NCBI GenBank assembly: GCA_021432605.1
Contig: MU271145.1
Span: 434,001-498,000, forward strand
Origin: Coniochaeta sp. PMI_546
Taxonomy: Eukaryota; Ascomycota; Sordariomycetes; Coniochaetales; Coniochaetaceae
Direction: 5' to 3'
Length of the DNA: 64,000 nt
The notes below the pieces were generated by a model. That model searched no databases, was not told where the DNA came from, and worked only from the letters and a program-made list of their open reading frames with translations. This document shows, piece by piece, positions 58,078-64,000 of the stretch. Every line of letters starts with the position of its first letter. Position 1 is the first letter of the stretch. Position numbers and translations under genes: made by a program.

Positions 58078-58938
58078 CTACTGCAGAAAGGCCAGAATGT
58101 CACGCGCAATCAATTCGGTGTGACTCTCGGCGGCGAAGTGACCGGCGTCAATGAGCTGGACACGCGCATTGGGCAGGTCTTGCCTAAAAGCCTCGGCGCC
58201 AGCAGGGATGAAGAAGACATCTTCCTTGCCCCAGATGGCCAGTAACCGGACCTGGGAAGTGCGGAAGTACTCGTGAAACTTATCGTACAGAGCCACGTTG
58301 TTCTGGTAGTCAAAAAACAGGTCGAGCTGATGCTCCTTGATTCCAGGCCTTAAGAGCAGGGCGTAATCGAGCGTGTAGGTCTCGGGGGCGATGGAGCTCG
58401 GGTCGGGTGTCCCGTTCAAGTATTGGAACTTGGTGATGTCCTCATTGAGCATGGCAGCTGTCACGATCTCCCTCTCCTTGGGGTCGTTGTCGCTGGCCCA
58501 AAGCTTTTGGAGGGGTCCCCAGACACCGCCAAAGCCCTCAGCGTAGGCGTTCCCGTTCTGTGTGACGATGGCCTCGACAGCCGTAGGCCGGGCAAGCGCG
58601 AGACGAAACCCGACAGGTGCGCCGTAATCAAACACGTAGATGGAGTAGCGAGTGATGGACAACGCGTCGAGAAACTCACCAACGGTTTTGGCTAAGTTCT
58701 CAAACGTGTATTTTGTAATCAGGCGATGGTTCAGTGAACCCGAACGCCGGCAGGTCCGGGCAACGACACGATATCTTGTGGCCAACAGAGGGATGAGGTT
58801 GCGATATTGGTGTGAGGACGATGGAAAGCCATGAAGGAGCAGGAAGACTGGTGCCGAGGCATTCAGGGGGGACTGCTCGCGATAGAAGACCGTAGTGCCA
58901 CTGGGGACCGTGATGGTCTTGGTCTTGATTGGAGTCAT
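58078..58938 (-). CDS. alpha/beta hydrolase (epoxide hydrolase/haloalkane-dehalogenase-like), 286 aa, with compensated frameshift
   Basis: Soluble hydrolase. The start ATG at 58938 gives MTPIKTKTITVPSGTTVFYR; the upstream in-frame extension is not needed. Landmarks: oxyanion-side LLLHGFPSSS, nucleophile elbow YVFDYGAPVG (Asp104), acid region WGKEDVFF and catalytic His in DAGHFAAESH. Residues 61-76 read RTCRRSGSLNHRLITK, foreign to the family. The +1 frame over the same bases reads PDLPAFGFTEPSPDYK, the expected segment after RYRVVA and before YTFENLAKT. So one base was lost just before and one gained just after, leaving the rest in frame. Function may be damaged, because this segment lies near the active site in relatives. 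Substrate unknown. Confidence 0.78.
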   Translation of the reverse strand: MTPIKTKTITVPSGTTVFYREQSPLNASAPVFLLLHGFPSSSHQYRNLIPLLATRYRVVARTCRRSGSLNHRLITKYTFENLAKTVGEFLDALSITRYSIYVFDYGAPVGFRLALARPTAVEAIVTQNGNAYAEGFGGVWGPLQKLWASDNDPKEREIVTAAMLNEDITKFQYLNGTPDPSSIAPETYTLDYALLLRPGIKEHQLDLFFDYQNNVALYDKFHEYFRTSQVRLLAIWGKEDVFFIPAGAEAFRQDLPNARVQLIDAGHFAAESHTELIARDILAFLQ

Positions 58939-59739
58939 TATCGCAAAGTACTGGGTAAGGAGTCTGAAGTATAGGGATTGGTGTCGAGTTAGTAATGGTA
59001 GACGGCGAGGTGACACGACACCTATACAAGGAAAAACCAAGTCAAGAATGCGCAAGACACCAAAACTTGCGAGGGCCAAACTCTCGCACAAGCTGTAACC
59101 TGGTGCCCGATCGCCACTTAGGTTTACTCACTCGAACCTGATTACGCCCTATGGGCCCCATATCGTATGCGAGAAGAAGTGCTTCTACACGCTAGTAACC
59201 GGATTGAGCAGTTGTTGCACATACCTCTTTAGGTGTCCCATCATCATCCTGCAGCTGTGGGGCAATCCAGGGCCGAGTGGCTGACCGAGACTAACACCAG
59301 CAGCCACCCAACTCTTCGCTGTTACCCCTGATCCCAGCAAGCAACCACGAAGACAGTATTATGTACAACATACCCAACCTTCCAAGATCCGGCCCCTTTG
59401 GGGTCCAAAGTCTCCAATTAGGGCGTGTCACGGGGGAATTTTCTGACTTCCTGCTTGTTCAACATCATGGTAGGCAGATCTCTTACCGTCGCAGTGTTGG
59501 CGCTACATGGTGTATGATGGTGCTAGACGGGGTGGCACTCGCATAGTCTGGCTTCAAAGGGCACCATCAAAAAGTATAAGAGCATCGTCCCCTCCCCTCT
59601 CATGGGGCGTATGTTGGAACCTTCTATCTACAAACTCTCGAGCAGCTCACCATCTGTGATCGATCTACCCACTTTGATGTGCCTACTGTGACCCAAAGCC
59701 CTGAATCAGCAATACTAATCGTATTCTACCTCGTTCACA
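58939..59739. promoter_or_regulatory. divergent intergenic region between hydrolase and carbonic anhydrase
   Basis: Head-to-head promoters. A TATAAG box at 59575-59580 lies about 160 bp upstream of the carbonic anhydrase ATG, followed by a C/T-rich block (TCCCCTCCCCTCTC). No ORF is supported. Confidence 0.45.
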
Positions 59740-60672
59740 ATGGCTGCAGACTGGACCAAATTGCTCGAACGAAATCGGTCCGCACCCCTTCCTCCTTCTC
59801 TGACAGGTCAGGCGGACTGACATAGACTTCAAGGCTTTACGCGCAAACCAAGCACCGGCCCCAGCCTTACCTTAACGAGTTCGAGGCCTTCAATAGTCCG
59901 CCGCCGTCCGTCTTCATCTGTAAATTACCGCTGATTCCTGTCTGCCCTGCAGGCCTTCGACTAACGTGGCTGGCTAGTTTCTTGCATCGACTTTCGTGCG
60001 TCGACCGAGCAGCTGCTCGATCTCAAGGGCGACGGTGAGAATGCTATCTTTTTCATATCCTGTCGACCTAGCTGCTGACTATCTTGAATACACAAGAGGC
60101 CTTCGTAGTTCGGAACCTGGGTGGAAGGATCAAGAACAGTCTCTCCAGCTTGCTCTTTGCCGAACACGTCACTCAAGGGCAGGTTATCAAGGATATCGTC
60201 ATCATTCATCATACAGGTAAGCCTTCGACACGGAGCAGTTCTGTTGTTGACGTTCTTCTGTTCTTTGCCTTCTTCGAGCAGCAGCAGTACTAAGCCCGTT
60301 CTAGACTGCGGCCTGACTCACTTCACCGACAAAGACTTCCAAGACGGGCTCAAAGCCAAATATCCACAGCTAGCGGGCGAGATCAGCCAGTTGGAGGTTG
60401 GAGCTTACGACGGAAGCGATATGAACAAGTGAGTTTAGTCATCCGGGGGAGAAAATTGTTGATCATTGTAATTTGTCTGTCGACAACGATGGTAATCAGG
60501 TCTAACTGCCACGTACAGACACAGGGAAGCGATCAGAGAAGATCTCAAGTTCTTCAAGGAGTCGCAGCTCGTTAGACCGGAGCTCAAGGATAGGGTGTAC
60601 GGTTACGTGTATGATATCAAGAGCGGCAAGCTGATCCCTGTGCCGTACGTGGCTGTCCCATACGATGGCTAA
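59740..60672 (+). CDS. beta-class carbonic anhydrase, 192 aa
   Basis: Interconverts CO2 and bicarbonate; zinc enzyme, probably cytosolic as no targeting peptide is clear. Six exons: 59740-59777, 59834-59919, 59978-60034, 60097-60216, 60305-60428 and 60519-60672, with introns of 56-90 nt; 193 codons. Zinc ligands and dyad are all restored by splicing: Cys44 with Asp46/Arg48 in SCIDFRAS, and His99/Cys102 in IIHHTDCGLTHF. VVRNLGGR matches the conserved RNAGG region with Leu for Ala. The C-terminus LKFFKESQLVRPELKDRVYG then YVYDIKSGKL is typical. The first donor (CG|GTCCGC) is weak but gives the only continuous frame. Confidence 0.88.
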
Positions 60673-61436
60673 AGGATACGGCTGAGTTATGTTTGGTGGA
60701 ATGGGTTACAACTACCGATGTTTGGGATAAGTAGGCCTATGTATCCTTAGTACAACTATCGTCCTTGACCCATTGTTCTTGTATCATGTAGATCCTGGGG
60801 TCAACTGCCGGTTCCCCTGAACTTTTCCAGGCCTATGCCTTTACAACTGTATTTAGAAGGATTGCGTTGTAGTCGGTGTGGAACAGTCTAGTCGACGCCC
60901 ACTAACATGTGGCCCTGCGTCCGATGGAAACTGCGTCGTCACTGATAGTCTGACAGGACTTCTCCGCTCTGCTCTATCAATATCCCCTACTCTCTGGAGG
61001 TCTGTAGAGCTCCTCAACGCCCTAACCCGTTTGTAGTGTCGAGACAACCTGGAACCGTGCAGATTTTCAGCACGCCTCACCAGGTTCTTGTTACCACAAC
61101 AATGGTAGTCCTATGGCGACTGAAGATATTTAGCATAATTTGAGTCTAACTATCCCTTGCATGTTTCCAGCTTGGTTAAACACTATGCTCACTCCTTGGG
61201 CCAACCTGCTTCACTATAAAGCACAGATTTTCCAGGATCTTTAACCCTCTTTATAGCATCAAACCTTGACATCGACCACAGGTTCAGGTATGGGATCAAA
61301 ACGGTGGTTTGTTGACAGATCAGAGTATTGTGACTCGACCTATGGCACGTACACGGCCAAACACCAAGTTCACTATGCCATGGAACGAACATTATTCCAT
61401 TCACCTAAATATGACGGTTACCCGCCATCAAGGCAC
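60673..61436. other. convergent intergenic region, no gene seen
   Basis: Between the 3' ends of the carbonic anhydrase and alcohol dehydrogenase genes. Short ORFs only. Confidence 0.5.
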
Positions 61437-62651
61437 CTACGCACCGAACTGCTCCTCATAGTTCGTCATGCAGAACCGATACCGCACATCGCTCTTCTTC
61501 ATCCTCTGCATAATCTCCGCCAGGTTCTTCTCCGAGATGGGCTTCTCCTCAACCCACGTCTTGATCCCCTTATCCGCCGCCATCTGCAGCATCTCCAGCG
61601 TCTCCCTCCTGCTGCCCAGGTGCGAGGTGCCGATGAAGCACCCGTTGGCCAGGAACGTCTGGTTGCGCACCTTGACGCCCTCGCCCTCAGGCAGGCCGAC
61701 ACTGACAAACTTCCCGTGCACGTCCAGCAGCGACAGGTACGCGTCGAGGTCGAAGCCCTCCATGCTGTTGGCCGCGTTGATGATGAGGTCGAAGGTCATC
61801 TCGTGCGGCTTATTCCAGTCCTTGTCCTGCGTGGCGATGAAGCCGTCCGCGCCCATGGCCTTGGCGTCGGCCTCCTTGGCGTGCGAGCGGGAGATGGCCC
61901 ACACCTCCGCCCCAAGCGCCTTGGCGAAGAGTACGCCAAAGTGCCCGATGCCGCCGAGGCCGACGATGCCGACCTTCTTGCCCGGTCCGCAGCCGTTGCG
62001 TACGAGCGGGGAGTAGGCTGTTAGGCCGGCGCAGAGCATGGGCGCGGCGATGGTGCTGGGGAGGGCGTCGGGGATGGGGAAGACCCTTTTGTTTTTAATA
62101 GCTTCGGTCAGCATTCACCCGAGCGATCTTTGGGCTAGCGGGAAGCAAGGAAACTCACCAGTGCTCGTGTGTCCGAACATGAGATGAGTAACCACCTTGT
62201 GACACGACACCTGAATCTGGCCACACGGCGCCGTATGTGTCGAGCTGATGCTTGCAGTACGTCTCGTTCTCGTTCTTGCACTGCCGGCACTCGAGGCAGG
62301 AGTAGCTCTGAGCCCCAACGCCGACACGTTGGCCTTCCTTGATCAGCGTCACCTTAGGTCCAACCCGGATAGCCTTGCCAACGATCTCTGTCCCGGGCCC
62401 TTGTCAGTGGTCATAGATTTGGAATTTGTGATTGGTTGGTTCGTACCGTGGCCAACGGCGAGGGGGAAGTGCTGCTCGCCCCATCCTCCGGTGATGGTGT
62501 GGACGTCGCTGCCGCAGACACCGCAGCACTCAATCTTGACATCGACGTCGTAGTCGCCAAAAGGCTTGGGCTGGAACTCGTTCTTGTGGAACTCCAGCCA
62601 CGTGTCAGGTCCATCGACCTGGAAGCCGGTAAACTTCTCTGGGTAAGGCAT
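61437..62651 (-). CDS. zinc-dependent alcohol dehydrogenase (cinnamyl/ADH6-like), 360 aa
   Basis: Medium-chain reductase oxidising alcohols or reducing aldehydes, probably NADP-dependent by family. Exons 62651-62447, 62387-62159 and 62085-61437, introns 59 and 73 nt, 361 codons. Catalytic zinc site: Cys46 in CGVCGSDVH, His68-Glu69 restored by splicing (LAVGH-EIVGK), and Cys in APMLCAGLTAYS. Structural zinc: CLECRQCKNENETYC. Rossmann motif GIVGLGGIGHFGV. The last exon holds the substrate-binding end FIGTSHLGSRRETLEMLQMA. Length is exactly usual for the family. The start ATG at 62651 lies about 145 bp below a TATATA box. Confidence 0.93.
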
Positions 62652-63056
62652 CCTGGCGGCTTCAAGAGGGAGTAGTGGGAGGAAGTGACAAAGGGCACGT
62701 GAGGTCTCGCAAGATTTACAGAGGAGAACAACAGAGAGGATTGAGCAAAAGGAGAAAACACAGAGCAATCTCAATCACGGGCGGCTCATGAACATATATA
62801 GGAGGGGCCCATCGTGGGCGAGGGACCAGGCGGGCGTCACCCCGCCCTTTATTTTCCTGGCCCAGAAAGTTTTCTCCTGACTAGAGGCTACCTGGTACAT
62901 AATGAAGCAAGAACGGGAGATAAGTGGATGAGTTGTAAACCCGTTGCAGGACCTTGATTTATCCGGACATAATAGTTGGGGGTCAAGTGATGAGGAAGAC
63001 CAGACGAAGGCAGCTCGGCTTGCTGGAGGAGGCTCGTCATCTCGTAATCGCGCGTG
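62652..63056. other. promoter region of the alcohol dehydrogenase
   Basis: No gene seen. Contains the TATA box at 62795-62800 and, beyond it, a GC-rich block (about 62805-62850). Confidence 0.5.
62795..62800 (-). promoter_or_regulatory. TATA box of the alcohol dehydrogenase gene
   Basis: TATATA within TATATATG on minus, 144 bp upstream of the ATG at 62651. Confidence 0.45.
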
Positions 63057-63743
63057 TTATCGACGCCCTCGTCTCCAATTACCCCGCGCGCAGACCCCAC
63101 CATAGCTTGACTTTTGGGCCCTGGGATCAGGGGTAAAGATCTGACTGACAGTGCCGAATTTCCCACAAATCAGAGGCGGCGGTGGTGTTGGAAGAAATGA
63201 CAAGGAGGGAGTGCACCAGAGGTCATTCGGAGAGATCTCCGGCTGCAAGTCGGCCGTCAGGGACCGAACCGGATGACCGATGCCTCCGTGGTCTATCTGA
63301 TCGTGGCTTTTGATGTGGAGTCGACAACTCCATTTCACCTGGACGACCCTGACATTTCGAATCCCTTGGCATAGCCACGGATAGAACTCCAAGCCAACCT
63401 CCTGTGCAGTCGGACAAATCCGGTCCTCGATGTGAGCCTGGGTCCGGGTTGCACTCATCCAGCCATAGCCAGTAGTGGTCATCACGTTGATACCGTACTG
63501 GCAAATTCCATGCCCATATTGTCTTCTCAATGTCCACCGTGGAATCATCCTCGTCTGCAATGCAGCACTGAGTATTGGAGAACGCAATGACCAGGGAATC
63601 GCTGTTGTAATAAGAAGAGCCCCCACCAAAGACAGCAACAATGCCCCGAAGATGACAAGCCACAACTCCGTGTGATCGTGGTATAGTTGCGCCATGCCAT
63701 ATACCAGTGCGAGTATCATACTGGCGTAATGTGACGGCAACAT
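63057..63743 (-). pseudogene. possible relic of a two-helix membrane protein
   Basis: A 228-codon frame with ATG at 63743. The first 60 residues look genuine: ASMILALVYGMAQLYHDHTE, LWLVIFGALLLSLVGALLIT, two likely membrane helices. The same frame upstream reads NCAKAYVGALPPT, as if it were the end of a larger membrane domain, perhaps DUF6594-like. After about residue 70 the sequence loses protein character while another frame looks equally plausible. I read it as a decayed 3' part of a gene, or chance; no splice partner was found. Confidence 0.3.
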
Positions 63744-63818
63744 GGTTGGCGGCAGCGCTCCGACGTACGCCTTTGCACAGTTGGTCCTGTTGTGACATGG
63801 AGTCCAACCCCAGGCCCA

Positions 63819-64000
63819 TCAGTTGTTCTTCTTCGTCAGCTTCCGCCCCTTTCCGAGGCCAATGTTGGCAAGGAAAGCCAATCTCATGGTAGCTCCGACG
63901 TAGACGAAGGGGATATTGCCCCAGTCAATGGCATTCCATTTGGCGAAACTCCAGTAGATCTCAGGCCCAAGTCCGCGGACAGTGTACAGGTGTCCAAGGT
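63819..64000 (-). CDS. membrane protein, C-terminal 60 residues only (runs off window)
   Basis: Partial gene entering from beyond 64000. The frame reads RGLGPEIYWSFAKWNAIDWG, NIPFVYVGATMRLAFLANIG and LGKGRKLTKKNN with stop TGA at 63819-63821. One membrane segment is likely near the end, with a basic cytosolic tail. The family cannot be named from this piece. Confidence 0.6.
   Translation of the reverse strand, partial: LGHLYTVRGLGPEIYWSFAKWNAIDWGNIPFVYVGATMRLAFLANIGLGKGRKLTKKNN

Noticed and set aside
1-64000. Bacterial-type features (CRISPR arrays, insertion sequences, operons)
   Set aside because: The genes are eukaryotic with spliceosomal introns; no regularly spaced repeats or transposase genes were seen.

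Overview
This window looks like nuclear DNA of a filamentous ascomycete (Pezizomycotina, probably a Sordariomycete-like, plant-associated mould; species not determined). Genes are split by many short GT-AG introns (about 50-90 nt) with CTNAC-type branch sites. Families typical of such fungi recur: Rhodopsin-domain membrane proteins, GMC oxidoreductases, DOMON-b561 proteins, Zn-cluster-less fungal regulators, GFA proteins and secreted esterases. I rebuilt gene models by hand by joining reading frames at consensus splice sites. Each multi-exon model below sums to an intact frame unless stated.

Layout. 0-5 kb: an FCY2-like NCS1 nucleobase permease and a seven-helix Rhodopsin-domain protein, both on minus. 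6-9.5 kb: a GMC oxidoreductase (+) and a small secreted Cys protein (-). 9.9-15.4 kb: a large GH106-like glycosidase (-) divergent from a secreted PL7-type lyase (+). 15.4-20.4 kb: a gene-poor stretch with degraded coding-like fragments. 20.4-24.8 kb: a nine-exon secreted protein with two SGNH esterase domains flanking an FG-GAP/VCBS propeller. 25.6-27.4 kb: an F-box/LRR protein (-). 28.0-28.9 kb: a wrecked ABC-C transporter whose first exon lies in the opposite orientation to the second. 29-37 kb: an ankyrin protein, a secreted Cys-containing protein of unknown function, a GC-rich relic and a 702-residue protein of unknown function, all on minus. 37.9-41.4 kb: a calpain-like protease with a K/E-rich tail. 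41.4-45.2 kb: no gene found. 45.2-48.5 kb: a CCC1/VIT1 metal transporter and a DOMON-cytochrome b561 protein. 49.6-51.3 kb: an LRR-like protein. 52.4-53.5 kb: a ribonuclease H1 with a Cys-rich N-terminal extension. 55.0-57.4 kb: a GFA-family protein convergent with a fungal regulator lacking the zinc cluster. 58.1-60.7 kb: an alpha/beta hydrolase with a compensated frameshift, and a beta-carbonic anhydrase. 61.4-62.7 kb: a zinc alcohol dehydrogenase. The window ends inside the 3' end of a membrane protein gene.

Functionally this is mostly ordinary accessory fungal genome. The GH106/PL7 divergent pair and the nearby double-esterase protein suggest a small polysaccharide-degrading neighbourhood. 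The most unusual items are the SGNH-propeller-SGNH architecture, the PL7 protein lacking conserved catalytic-motif residues, the inverted ABC-C relic, and the paired compensating indels in the alpha/beta hydrolase.
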